A DNA stretch of 64,000 nucleotides from Liriodendron chinense (Eukaryota > Streptophyta > Magnoliopsida > Magnoliales > Magnoliaceae). The position numbers and the translations under genes are program-made. How positions within the stretch are numbered: the stretch's first letter is position 1; each line of letters starts with the position of its first letter. Below, in pieces: positions 37,401 to 47,042 of the stretch. The DNA is taken from positions 8,741,966-8,805,965 of the forward strand of contig ML058433.1 of assembly GCA_003013855.2 (NCBI GenBank), read 5' to 3'. A model generated the notes under the pieces. The model was not told the origin of the DNA. It worked only from the letters and a program-made list of their open reading frames with translations, and did no database searches.

Positions 37401-37972
37401 TGAAAATCATTAGAGTATCTATCACTCAATCTGTCATTTCCCAGCAACTCATTCGAAAACTTCCCTTTAGAGCTCACATTTTCTTTCACGTCAGCCAAAT
37501 TTCGATCATCGAAAATCCTGGTTTCCTGGGATCCAATCTTTTTTCCTGCTTCATACCTCGAGTTTTCCTGCAAATTGTCAGAATCTCCAAAACTAAATTT
37601 CTCATATTCACGCATTGCAGCAGAATCTGTTTCTTCGACTATCTCAATCTCCTGTGCATCTTTATCAGGTTTGACAACCAACCTCTCAATTTCAAGCACG
37701 TTATTACTAGATCTCCTGCCTCTAACTCCCTCATTCTTTTGCAACTCGAGTCCCGACACATGCCAGGAAACATCAGATTTGACCCTCCTAGTCCTAACTG
37801 GAATAGCTGGTGGAGCAGAAACTAAAGGATTCTGCTCCCGGTGAAGGTTCTGTGGCATACTTACGACTTTCTGCATAGTCATGGTATCAGATTTGAAAGA
37901 AGTTCTCGACCGCCACTTCATTTTTCCTCCTTTAAAGCCTTCTTCCGCAAGCAGCTCCTCCAGAGACTTCAT
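25366..37972 (-). CDS. CERBERUS/LIN-like U-box E3 ubiquitin ligase (8 coding exons, 1,233 aa)
   Basis: Spliced on the minus strand: 37,972-36,199; 34,462-34,107; 34,016-33,922; 33,838-33,185; 28,408-28,264; 27,136-26,882; 26,226-25,923; 25,484-25,366. All junctions have GT-AG sites and conserve phase; the total is 3,702 nt including TAG. The start MKSLEELLAEEGFKG matches the family start. Residues ~270-500 are the conserved LIN N-terminal region; ~761-829 is the U-box (PKDFCCPLTG, DPVTLETGQTYE, CPATGQTL), which recruits a ubiquitin-charged E2; ~830-1,233 are armadillo-like helices for substrate binding. It should transfer ubiquitin to protein targets. Legume CERBERUS/LIN acts in rhizobial infection and carries C-terminal WD40 repeats; I see none here, so this looks like a shorter paralogue. 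Its own substrate is unknown. Introns 1 and 4 are swollen by repeats. Confidence 0.88.
25923..26226 (-). CDS. LIN-like E3 ligase, coding exon 7
   Basis: Acceptor TTTTCAG|GAGGAA. Encodes an acidic/basic start, then MAASLLHNGKMSFLETISKC and further helices to SMSLLNFSKVS. Donor CAG|GTGAGC, phase 1. Confidence 0.88.
26882..27136 (-). CDS. LIN-like E3 ligase, coding exon 6
   Basis: 85 codons, phase 0 at both ends (TTACAG|ATAGAG and TCG|GTAAGT). Encodes AEAAVNALMVALDCSLTDEK and CKALLILGGHFSYSGE, armadillo-like helices, then an acidic linker. Confidence 0.88.
27675..27718. repeat. (GATGAC)n microsatellite in intron 5
   Basis: About seven GATGAC/GATGAT units. It gives rise to Asp-rich or His-rich open frames on the two strands that are not genes. 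Confidence 0.85.
28264..28408 (-). CDS. LIN-like E3 ligase, coding exon 5
   Basis: Acceptor ATCACAG|GAGGACC; completes the Arg codon split across intron 4. Encodes TLHVLLVYIQSCPPEQRPLV and the start of the next helix pair. Donor CTG|GTATGT, phase 0. Confidence 0.88.
28891..29874 (-). mobile_element. Chromovirus 3' LTR
   Basis: 984 bp; matches 32,021-32,994 with a handful of substitutions and small indels. GA-rich strip and the 'acggtccgatcac' pair are shared. Confidence 0.9.
29815..30340 (-). pseudogene. Chromovirus integrase C-terminus and chromodomain
   Basis: Two overlapping frames. The first (30,338-30,036) reads MVRIRPERFPQGTAKK, then FKVLQRIGSNAYRID and IIPTFNVEDLV, the GPF/Y-type integrase tail. 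The second (from 30,051) is a chromodomain: VSTGDGSFQRYLVKWKNRPP, then STWFTEVELQNVDPDLLERH. Chromodomains guide chromovirus integration to marked chromatin. A frameshift separates them. Confidence 0.8.
30540..31030 (-). pseudogene. Chromovirus reverse-transcriptase remnant
   Basis: Begins with the typical approach to RT (LVPGSVLSSFPPYQVNP-like, about 31,040-30,985, then QFDKLLGEEFQKES) and keeps 'IPHLDDILDIIADAKICSRL'. The region holding the YXDD box is missing, then 'YLKIILVYNTYNEKLCVTHE'-like text follows. Not functional. Confidence 0.65.
31056..31532 (-). pseudogene. Chromovirus acidic spacer/gag-pol remnant
   Basis: 158-codon open frame, acidic and Ser/Asp-rich (MAAISRCLDNIENHSRKSF...), leading straight into the RT remnant. 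No zinc knuckle or protease motif visible. Confidence 0.5.
31735..31930. repeat. Tandem repeat in chromovirus leader
   Basis: Three units (68, 68 and 51 bp) of 'aaattctccaaattaggaaa...ctaaaattgaaaa...ctaaatctgg', themselves made of ~10-bp ctaaaattga sub-repeats. Confidence 0.85.
32021..32994 (-). mobile_element. Chromovirus 5' LTR
   Basis: 974 bp, paired with 28,891-29,874. Followed on the minus strand by the initiator-tRNA-like primer site. Confidence 0.9.
33185..33838 (-). CDS. LIN-like E3 ligase, coding exon 4 (U-box)
   Basis: Holds the full U-box: IPKDFCCPLTGRLFKDPVTL, then ETGQTYEQFAIKEWF, then NRTCPATGQTL. U-boxes fold like RING fingers without zinc. The rest begins the armadillo-like region (ISLGGLRFLIRRLE, TRTTALLSCCIKADGSCRN). 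Ends AG|GTCCAT before the 4.8-kb intron that holds the chromovirus. Confidence 0.92.
33922..34016 (-). CDS. LIN-like E3 ligase, coding exon 3
   Basis: Short exon (about 31 codons, RNKRSCMECKLEKIALT...). The acceptor is a tandem CAGCAG, so the start may be 34,016 or 34,013 (one Gln more or less). Donor AG|GTATGA. Confidence 0.7.
34107..34462 (-). CDS. LIN-like E3 ligase, coding exon 2
   Basis: Joins exon 1 in phase 1 by the acceptor AATACAG|GATTTGG; a second acceptor CTCTGCAG 21 bp inward would pair with the GC donor. Contains a 24-residue tandem duplication (residues ~607-654, unit GSHC..VQDVKELQEES) and then the conserved pre-U-box text (ANELTLKKLAKAVFHLQ). Donor AAT|GTACTG is inferred from phase. 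Confidence 0.75.
34477..34646. repeat. G-tract, 55-bp direct duplication and C-tract in intron 1
   Basis: Plus-strand order: a G run broken by one A (34,477-34,501), two copies of 'aatcatgttttccaactaca...attgaactt' (about 34,502-34,556 and 34,560-34,612), then a C run (34,619-34,640). The two homopolymers are complementary, so the interval could form a long G:C hairpin. It directly borders the exon 2 acceptor region of the E3 ligase gene. Confidence 0.8.
34906..35485. mobile_element. PIF/Tourist-like MITE in intron 1, end duplicated
   Basis: Ends TTAGGGCATGTTTGGATTGC and GCAATCCAAACAGGCCCTAA are inverted, with similarity continuing inward (gaattacat...atgtaattcg). The right tip plus 25 bp of flank is repeated at 35,518-35,561. 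The middle (35,020-35,220) is unusually GC-rich and may be acquired sequence. Confidence 0.7.
36199..37972 (-). CDS. LIN-like E3 ligase, coding exon 1
   Basis: Codes residues 1-591 plus one base. The frame is open upstream to 38,044, but the Met at 37,972 is preferred because the family starts there and an acceptor (ttacag, about 38,003) lies upstream. The first ~250 residues are polar and low in conservation (many Asn, Glu, Ser); then comes the conserved helical region (e.g. LSNYFRRFPNDQTFR, LPELWDQLFLPHLSHL). The donor is A|GTAGTT; an alternative GC donor (GCAAGT) lies 4 bp upstream. Confidence 0.88.
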
Positions 37973-38002
37973 TTCTGCACCTTTTGAGCCCTTTCCAGCA
38001 AT

Positions 38003-38733
38003 CTGTAACAGATTTCTTGGGTTTAGAATCTGATAAACAAGCAATTGTGTACACTTGGAGAAGTAGAGCTAGAAAGCCCTTAGTCTACAAGAAATTCCTA
38101 TGGAAAAGCCCGAGCTGTTTCCAGCTGTCTTTGAGGGATTTCTAGGGTTGTAAAGAAAGAAAAAGAGCAGATAAAGAACTACACGTAAATCTTCCAAGGA
38201 AAGAAGCCCTAAACCTTTCATCTCAAGGAACTCCTCCAGATGTGCCATTTCTAGGGGAGTCGTTTGGATGCCTGAAAGTTTTTTTTATTTTGAGTGTGAC
38301 TTACAGGTGATTTTGCTCCCCCAAACACCACCTGTAAGTCGCATCACAGAACTTACAGGCATCCAAACGACCCCCAGGATTTTCGAGCTTGTAATGGGGA
38401 TTCATGGCGGATTCTAAGGGTTTCAAAACCGAAAAACGATAATAATAATAATAATAATAATAAACTCAAGAATTGAAGGGAAAAAAGAGGAGAGAAAGGG
38501 TCAGGGCCAGATCATTAGAAAAGAAAAGAGAATTCAAACCGTTTATCTGAGACAAATTCCTCCGGAAACACCGTTTCTGCTGCTTTCGAGCTCGTTTTCG
38601 CGATCCGAGGCAGGAATCTAGGGTTCGGAAGAGGTGAACAGAGACAGGGTATGAGATTCGAAGAGAACGATGGGATGGAGTAATTTGGAGAAAGCGATGG
38701 GATAATGGAATAATTCTGGAGAAGAAATGCCAT

Positions 38734-38772
<39 letters not shown>

Positions 38773-38800
38773 CAGATGGAAACAAGAGAACGGAATCGTC
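38003..38800 (-). promoter_or_regulatory. Probable 5' leader region of the E3 ligase gene, with uORF
   Basis: Minus-strand order: (CT)n (about 38,735-38,770), a 72-codon upstream ORF (38,733-38,515, MAFLLQNYSIIPSLS...), an (ATT)n run, a MITE (38,254-38,375) and an acceptor at ~38,003. The uORF peptide is Ser/Pro-rich and somewhat transit-peptide-like, but no in-phase splice joins it to exon 1, so I treat it as leader. The transcription start is not visible. Confidence 0.4.
38254..38375. mobile_element. 122-bp fold-back MITE (GTCGTTTGGATGCCT ends)
   Basis: GGGGAGTCGTTTGGATGCCT and AGGCATCCAAACGACCCCC are inverted ends; an inner pair acttacaggtg/cacctgtaagt adds a second stem. The tips match the 373-bp MITE at 12,599. 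Confidence 0.8.
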
Positions 38801-39094
38801 TGCAGGCGAAAGAGAAGTTGGGCGCCGGCGGGCGATTTGGTCTTTCTGCAGCTACCGTTTCTGTTTTACGTGAGTCGCGGCTGAAACTTGTACAGCGTAC
38901 GTCTCCTCCTAGACGAACGTGGCCATGTCTTTAAAATCACAACTGTTCATATAATGAGATGTACCGTTACATGCTACTTTACGCCAGACAAACCATCTAC
39001 TTTGGGAGTCTTCATGAGGATTATTAGAAACCGAAGCCGCATTTGCTCTCGAATGTGATTTCTTAAAATATGGACCTTAAATGCGTTGCAGTCT

Positions 39095-39957
39095 TAAGGT
39101 GATGTTTGGTAAACTGAAAAAATGAAGTCTAAAAATTAATTAAAGTGTTGAAAAAAAGTGTTAATTTTTAGTATTTATAAGTACTGGAAAATCTGTTTAA
39201 TTTTTTATCAAAAATATTCTTAATATGTAAAATTAAGCACTTTATTAATGAAAATATGTTTGATAAACACAAATCATAAATGTCTAAAAATTGAAAATTT
39301 ATCATATTTGCCCCAATTATCTCAATTTCTATCCTATGTAGAGCATGAGACAAAGCATTTAATTGCTATGTCACCAAATTTCACACATGGATGCCCAATT
39401 CACATACATCTCTTAAACATAATTTTATTGATGGATCATGTGCAATATTCTTATTAATAAAATAATCATAACCATTTGATTAGTGTCTTTGAATTGGACA
39501 ACTAATAAAAGAAACACAACAACATCTCATATCCTTTGGTGTGGTCCACTTGAGCTTTGGGTCTGCATCATTTTTTTTCTTATGTTCTAAGATGATTCGA
39601 CAAAATGGATAGACAATGTGGATATAACAAATACATGATGGTGTGGGCCAAAGAACTTTGCCACGTCAATATAGCTTTTATGGTGCATAATTAGCTCATT
39701 AAAGTTGGCACAAAAGTTGGAAAAGAGGGTAAACTTGTCATTTAAAAAAATTCTAATTCAAAATGCCTTACCACATTCAGTGTTAAGTATTAAGCCAAAT
39801 GAGAGAGGCTTGAAAAAATTCCAAATTTTTCGGTGAAATTTCAAGTTAAGCACCTAATATTTCAGATTTACCAAACACACTGAATCGTGAAATATCACTG
39901 AAAATAGCCTCTTTCAATGATAATTGGTGAAATTAAGTTTTACCAAACAGGCCCTAA
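39095..39957. mobile_element. PIF/Harbinger-type non-autonomous element (TAA target duplication)
   Basis: GGTGATGTTTGGTAAA at 39,098 and TTTTACCAAACAGGCCC ending at 39,954 are inverted ends flanked by TAA on both sides. AT-rich interior with no transposase. Confidence 0.65.
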
Positions 39958-41338
39958 GTTGATAGCTCTGATCATGTGAATGTACGTGGGGATTTTTACC
40001 ACATTAGCCCCCTGGAGTAGCTATGTTTACTAAAAGTCCAATTTCTTGTGAAGCTTAACTTTTTTGGCTTTTTCATGAGAAATTGCAAACTTTTGGTTGA
40101 AAATGCCCCTTTGATGACCTCGAAAATGCTCCCAATCACCTACTCCTGCATACGACCATGAAGAGGTGGAAGCCCTCTTAGGCGTGGACGGGTGGTCCAC
40201 TCATGGGACCCACCATATTATATATGTTTCATCCATGCCGTCAATCATTTTTCTTGATTATTTTAGGCTTTGGGCCCCATTTCAGGCCAAATTTAGATCT
40301 CAGGTGGGCCATACCACAACAAACAGTTGGGACAGGGATGTCCACCATTGAAACTTTTCTAAGCTCACCTTGATGTTTATTTGTCATCCAATCATGTTGA
40401 TATAGTCACATAGACATATATAAAAGGACCACATAAATATCAGCTTGATTCAAAAGCCGTGTGGGGATCCACCTTAATGTGCATGTGATATCCATTCCAG
40501 TTAGCAGCAGAGAGGCGGACACCATTCCTAGGCGTGAATAGGGTAGGACCCACCTTGATGTGTTTGTGATATCCACGCTGGCCATCTAATTTTTCAGATT
40601 ATTTTAAGCCATGTGCCCAAAAATGAGACCTATCTAAATCTCAGGTGGACCGCACCAGAGTAAACAGCTGGGGTTGAACGTGCACCGTGGAAACTTTCCT
40701 TGCTGCTCATTATGAATATATGATATAATATAATATAATTATATGCATTAATTATGATATAATATAATATTATATATAAAGAGAGGAAGTCCTCTCTAGA
40801 CGTTGAGGGATCATATGGTCTCTTTTTTTGTACAACCGGCTATGGACCCCTTGTGGGTCCCACTATGATATATGTGTACTATCAACACCATACATCCAGT
40901 TTGTCGTCTCATTTTATGGCATGGCCCCACCCAGGTGTGGACAAGAATAGCCCATCAAAGTGGAGGCAAATCCAAACCCCAAGTGATCTCCACCACAAGA
41001 ACCAGTGGGACAATAAACATCACCGTTGATGTCCACACAGGCCTGGACATGGGCCAGACCCACCACGATGTATTAGTTTTATCCATGTTGCCCATCTATT
41101 TTTTCATATCATTTTAGGCCGTGGGCCCCCCAAATATGAGACGAATCAAGTCCCAAGTGGACCACATAGAAGGGAACAGTTGGATCGGGGCCAACCGCGG
41201 GGCTGCCCTGTGAGGCCCACCATGATATTTGTGTTATATTCACACTAGGCCCCACTATAATGTTTCTTTGCCATCAAAGCTCAAGTGGGCCTCACCTCAG
41301 AAAACAATGTTGATTGAATGTCTAACGTTGAAAACTGT

Positions 41339-41735
41339 GGATTCCCCCGGCATTGTGGATTCCCCCTGGCACTGTGGAATCCCCATGAGCACTGTGGGTT
41401 CCCCCTGGCATTGTGGAATCCCCTTGAGCACTGTGGATTTCCCCTGTGCATTGTCAGTTCCCGTTGGCACTGTGGAATCCCCCTGAGCATTGTTAGTTCC
41501 CGTTGGCACTGTGGAATCCCCTTGAGCATTGTTAGTTCCCGTTGGCATTGTGGAATCCCCCTGAGCACTGTGGATCCCCCCTGGCACTGTAGATGCCCCC
41601 CGAGCACTATAAATTCCCCCTAAGCACTGTAGATTCCCCTTGGCATTGTGGGTTCCCCCTAGCACCGTGGATTCCCCCTGAGCACTGTAAAATCCCCCTG
41701 AGCACTGTAGGTTCCCCCTAAACCTAAGGAAGGCT
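41339..41735. repeat. 20-bp minisatellite with alternating units
   Basis: About twenty 19-20-bp units. Two types alternate over much of the array: 'ccctggcactgtggaatcc' and 'cctgagcactgtggattcc', giving a 39-bp dimer. Because 39 is divisible by three, long open frames (85-167 codons) appear on both strands; these are artefacts of the repeat. Confidence 0.9.
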
Positions 41736-42286
41736 TCAACGGTAGGCATCATTGCCCTTACCATTTTCTGATAGTGGGGCCCACAAGGCCTTTGAATCAA
41801 GTTGATATTTGTGTGGTCCCTTTATATAGGTCTATGTGACCATATTAACAGGATTGGATGAGAAATAAACATTGAGGTGGGCCTGGAAAAGTTTCACTAG
41901 TGGACATGCCTGTCCCAGGTGTTTGCTATGGTATGGCCCACTTGATATCTAGATCTGGCCCAAAATGGGGCCCAAAACCTAAATGACCTTAAAAAAAAGG
42001 ATGGACGGCATGGATGAAACATATACAACATAGTGGGTCCCACAAGTGGAGCACCCGTTCACGCCCAAGAGGGCTTTCGTCTCTTCATGGTCATACGTAG
42101 GAGCAAGTGGTCAGAGGGCTTCCGCCCTACTGAAGTGACATCACCAACTTCTATGGGCCCCACCGTGATGTATATGTTGTATCCGCCCCGTCCATCCATT
42201 TGGAGAGATCATTTTAGGGCATGATTTAAAGAATGAGATAGATCCAATTCTCAATTCTCAATTCTCAAGTGAGCCCCACCAAAGAA

Positions 42287-44359
42287 AATAGTGTTAGTGC
42301 ACTTATCTGTAGCATACTAATGCATCTTATTTGTCAATCACGTGAGTCTATGTGTTATAATGTCGATTGAGCCTTGGCAAGTTAAAGACCAAAGATTCAA
42401 GTGGACAAGAAGCATCAACGAAGAAGAACAGGTAAATGAGATGCCTTAGTGACCTAAGCCTTTGGACCAAAACACCCAAAACCTCTTAGATGACTTGGAC
42501 CAACTAAGAATACCCTTAGTCATCCTTATTAGCCTTCGATCATATAGAAAAACACGATAAAATAGGTTAATTAAAGAAGTGGAAGCTGCTGTAAACAAAT
42601 CAGCCCAAACAGCAGTTTTCGATTAAGATTAATCGGACAGTGGCTTCGATGAGACTTTGATCAATCAGACACATGTTCCGATCAATCGAAATTTGTTCCA
42701 AAAAGTTTGAAAAACTCACTGGACAGATTTCTGATCAATCGGATGGGGTCCTTCCGATCAATCGGACCATGATTCTGATCAATCGGAATTTCTTTCAGAG
42801 ACTTTGAAAAACTCATTGGATAGATTTTCGATCAATCGAATATGACCTCCGATCAATCGAACCTTGTTCCGATCAATTGGAGATGCGCGAATCTGCCCAT
42901 TTTTTTCTGTTCGAAGAAAATCTATAAAGGCAAAGGGATTCGTTTTTGGGCTTAAGAGGGAGATTTTAAGGAGATAGAAGTCACCATTGTTAAAGACCAT
43001 TAGAAGCTTTATTCCTAACCCATTGCAAGTAATTCTTCTTGTGATTCATCACAAGCTTGGGGCATTCAATGCGAAAATGAGAATGAGCTTGTTCCTTCTT
43101 GATTCCTAGGAGTTTAGACACCTTGATCATTGGTATATCATTTGTCTAAACACCACTTAGGAATCCAAATAGATGTATCCCTCTAGGAAACTCATTTCCT
43201 ATCATTTGTAGAGGATTCACCACCTCCTAGCACCTTGGGCATCTCCATCGAAGCATCATATGTAAGGTGACTGATCTTGGAGCTAAAGCATTGGTGATGC
43301 AACGGCATCAAAGATCGAGGGAAAACAAGGGGAGCTGATTCAAGAATAGGAAAGCAAAAAGAAGCAACCCAGAGCGGCGCACAACGGGGCTAAAATCAGA
43401 CAAGTAGGGTTGTCATTTATTAGATTCCATCCACTCTTTCCGTGGGGAATCGAGTATAGAGTTTGTCTTCAAACTCGATAGGCTCAGTTGTGGGACCTAG
43501 ACCTGGTTGTAGGGTCGAATTGAGTCTCCATGTGGGGAGCGTCCGGCAGGAGTAAACGCTAGGCTCGGTTGTAGATCCTAAAACCATTGAGGTTCAGTTG
43601 TGGGATCTTGACTCATGAGTGGAGTCTAAATTGAGGTTCGGTTATAGGACCTTGGTTTGAGTAAGCCTAAACAAGTCTCCAAAGGGAGCCACTAACACGG
43701 GTGTGAACGTGTAGGTTGGGAGGAACTTATAAACTCCTCGGTTGGGTGGATCTGAGTTAAAACGCCTTGGTTGAGAGGAACCAAATTTAAACTCCCTAGT
43801 GAATGCCGGTGTGCTCAAAGAGGTTGAGTACTTGAACCGGAAGTAAAGTAGACCCAAAGTCAAACCACTATACATCGTTGTGTTTGTGATTGTATTCAAG
43901 CACATTTCTTATTATGCATTGTGTTTAATTATTAATTATGAATGCTTAATTAGAATGTATGATAAACACTTAATAAGCACATCCACACATACATGATGTA
44001 CTTTCACTTCTTGAGTAGACTTGACTTATATGATCCATTTTCATATAGTCTACTTAAGTTACATAGATTAGGTGCTTGATTAGTTTAATCATTTGTTAAT
44101 CTATGCATGCGTAAACTAGGTTGTTAATTGCTTTAATCATATGCTAGTCTAATGATTGGACCCACTTAAGCTTGGAAGCCGAAGTGTTCTTACTTATTTA
44201 GTTTAAATTGATAAAACTGTTAAATAGGCGAAAAGAATTTCAAAAGGTCCTAATCACCACCCCTCTAGGACTTGGCCATAATTCTAGTTGCTCTCTAAGC
44301 TTTCACACGCACATAAACCTTTACAAGTGTGTTAATCCAAAAGGCATACTTTCAAATAG
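42287..44359 (+). mobile_element. Solo LTR of the copia/Sirevirus-like family (2,063 bp)
   Basis: 42,292-44,354 starts TGTTAGTGCACTTATC and ends TTTCA; flanks are AATAG on both sides (42,287-42,291, 44,355-44,359). The flanking sequence joins up when it is removed. Near 42,640-42,900 is a cluster of gatcaatcgg near-palindromes. The 3' part (cacccctctaggacttggc) parallels the LTR end of the Sirevirus element at 48,772, so the families are related. No internal region: product of LTR-LTR recombination. Confidence 0.88.
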
Positions 44360-44779
44360 TGAGGATAGTGACGTGACTGTTGAAACCTTTAGGGCCTAGC
44401 ATGATGTTTATTTGAGATCCAAATGTTCATAAGTTCACACAGACATGGAAGAATGGAAAACACAAATATCAACTTGATCGAAAACTTTTGTGATCTTGAG
44501 AAGTTTTTAATGGTAGGACATCAATCCCCACTGTTTTCTTTGGTGAGGTCCATTTGAGCTTTGGATCTGCTTCATTCTTTGGCTCATCCTCTTCATGGAC
44601 GTACGATGGTGTCAGAGGGGCAATTGATCGAAAGTTTGCAATTTCTCGTGGAAAAGGCTAAAAAAGATATGCCTCACAAGAAATTGGACTTTTAGTAAAA
44701 CTAGCCACACCTCAAGGCTATTGCAGTAAAAATCCCATGTATGTGCATGTAGCCCAAGGGTGCGGCTTCGGTGGATCCC

Positions 44780-45270
44780 CATATCCATGAAGGTGAGTGG
44801 ATCCGTGACCTTGGGGCCGACTGTGATGCATGTTCCTTATATCCACGCCCTCCATCCATTTTGAAAACTCATTTTAAGGCATCATACTAAAAATGAAATA
44901 GATCCAAATCTCAGGTGGACTATAATACAGAAAACAGTGATAATCGACCATTAAAAACTTCTCATGGGCCACAAAAAGTTTTGGATCAATCGGATATTTG
45001 CGTGGTCTCTTCATCCAGGTCTTTGTGATCTTATCAACAGGTTGGATGGAAAATAAACATTCCGGTAGCCCCTATGAAGTTTTTAATGGTGTAGATTCAA
45101 TCACGATTTTTTTTAGCATGGTCCACCTAAGACTTGGATCTTCCTAATTTTTTGGATCATGCCTAAATTAACTGTCAAAATGGATGAACAGTGTGGATGT
45201 AAGGCAGATACATCACAGTGGACCCCACAGTTAGGGATACACCGACCTCAGTGGATCTGACGATTCACCC
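44780..45270. mobile_element. Fold-back element of the gatgtatgtgttttatcc family
   Basis: Outer parts are inverted copies: 'gtggatccgtgacct...gactgtgatgcatg' (left) and 'catcacagtggaccccacagtt...gtggatctgacgat' (right), with matching inner text (tccatccattttg / caaaatggatga). Confidence 0.55.
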
Positions 45271-45954
45271 AACCGTGAAGAGACGCCGCTGGATGAGAAT
45301 ATGTCGCAGACGTATTTCCCTTCATTTTTTGTAAAGATACAGACGCTGACCGGTACATTTTTTATGACCATAATCCCCTTTCTTGTTTAACATCAATGTT
45401 TTTTGTTGCGGTCGAGGAAATGACACTTTTGTAACTCAAGTCTTTTGTCCTTCCTTGTGATACTTGTGTGAATGTTCGTTCTCTCTAATGCAGAAAGAGG
45501 ATTGCGTGGTGTGCCCGACCCAATGGGGACTCCGATTCTGTAGTTACCCCTCCTGTACCTAGATGGTAGTAGTCGCCAATTGGTGCTAGAAAAAGGCTAT
45601 GTGGCCCTACCATGATGTATGTGTTTTATCCACCTTGTTCATTCATTTTTTCAGATCATTTTATGAAATGAGCCGAAAAATGAGATACATCCAAATACTA
45701 TTGGAAACAGTGGTAATTGAATGCCCACCATTAAAACTTTTTGAGGGCCACAAAATTTGGATCAAGCCGATTTTTGTACGTATTTCCCTTCATCGAGGAC
45801 TGTGTGGCCTAATCAACAAGTTGGATGGCAAATAAACATTAACTGGGCCCTAGGAAGTTTTTACTGTGGTGTGGTCATTGAGATTTGGATCTACCTCATT
45901 TTTTGGATTATGACCTAAAATGAGCTAGAAAAATTAATGGACTGGGAATAAGAC

Positions 45955-46490
45955 CGCTGAGGATTGGTACTCCCCGCATGTCTCGTGATCGGGATAAGCT
46001 AGGGCTCTGAGGGCCACTGTGATGTATGAGTTTTATCCACACAGTGCATTTATTTTTCCATGTCATTTTAGGTTATGATTAAAAAAACAAGCATGTTCAG
46101 GCTTTAAGTGCGCCACACCACAGGAAGTAGTGGTGCTAATGACTCCCACCGTTGAAACCTTCTTAGGGCCACCATGATGTTTATTTGCCATCCAACGAGT
46201 TTATAAGGTACCTGAATGAATGAAAAACACAAATATCAACTTGATCTAAAAGACTAAAACTTCTGTGGCACTCAAGAAGTTTTCAACGGTAAGCATTTAA
46301 ATATCCTTATTTCGTAGTCCGCTTGAGTCTTAGATTTGCCTCATTTTTTCGCTCATAACCTAAAATGATATGGAAAAATGAATGGAAGGTATGAGTAAAA
46401 CCCATACATCATAGTGGCCCTAAGAGCCCTAGCTTGTCCTGAGGTCGAGACACGTGGGAGAAGTACCTAATCCATGTCGAAATAAGATAG
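45955..46490. mobile_element. Fold-back element, nearly whole-length palindrome
   Basis: Left: 'ggattggtactcc', 'aagctagggctctgaggg', 'ccactgtgatgtatgagttt'. Right, complemented: 'ggattaggtacttc', 'aagctagggctcttaggg', 'ccactatgatgtatgggttt'. The arms are ~260 bp and meet near 46,200. Confidence 0.7.
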
Positions 46491-46494
46491 GATG

Positions 46495-47025
46495 CGGTTT
46501 AGCTGGTGACACGAACACTAACCAAGTAGCTGATGTCAAAGTTTTATGTGCCTCACCATGATGTATGTGTTTTATCCACACTGTTCATCCATTTTGCAGG
46601 ATAATTTTTAGGCATGGGTCTAAACATGAGGCAGATCCAAAGCTTAGGTGGACCACGCCACAAGAAACAATAAGGATTGAACACTTATTCTTGAAAGCTT
46701 CTTAGAGGCCACGGAAGTTTTGGATCAAGCTAATATTTGTGTTTTCCCTTCATCCAAGTCTGCATGGCCTTATTAACAGGTTGGATAACAAATAAACATC
46801 ACTATGAGCCTTAGGAAGGTTTCAACGGTGGACATAATTCTCTCTATTGTTTCGTAGGGTGTGGTCCACTTGAGTTTTGGATCTACCTCATTTTTAAAAT
46901 TGTGCCATAAAATGAGCTCGAAAAATGGATGGATAGCATGGATAAAACACATACATCATGGTGGGGCCCACAGAGCTTTGACACCAACTACTTGGCTGGT
47001 GTTCAGGTCACCAGCCAAACGACGT
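46495..47025. mobile_element. Fold-back element next to the copia insertion
   Basis: Left 'gctggtgacacgaacactaa...caagtagctgatgtc' pairs with right 'gacaccaactacttggctgg...gttcaggtcaccagcc' after complementing. The copia element (47,043) inserted within about 20 bp of its right end. Confidence 0.7.
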
Positions 47026-47042
47026 CCAATAAGACACATACA

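Larger units (their letters stand above)
39968..44750. mobile_element. Large inverted-arm element, split by a solo LTR
   Basis: Left arm 39,968-40,450 matches the complement of 44,380-44,750 for its outer part (tttttactgcaatagcc, actaaaagtccaatttcttg, gagaaattgcaaacttt) and of 41,760-42,110 for its inner part (ccatgaagag, gccctctt, gggacccac, atatgtttcatccatgccgtc). The core contains several copies of the fold-back consensus and the 20-bp minisatellite. Removing the solo LTR (42,292-44,354) leaves about 2.7 kb. Class uncertain; no transposase. Confidence 0.5.

Noticed and set aside
37171..37844. Plus-strand frames of 80-141 codons
   Set aside because: Antisense shadows of coding exon 1 of the E3 ligase.
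41339..41735. Possible CRISPR-like array
   Set aside because: Units are contiguous with no unique spacers, and the DNA is plant nuclear; it is a minisatellite.
41281..41800. Open frames of 85-167 codons on both strands
   Set aside because: They arise from the 39-bp dimer of the minisatellite, a multiple of three; translation is a simple repeat.
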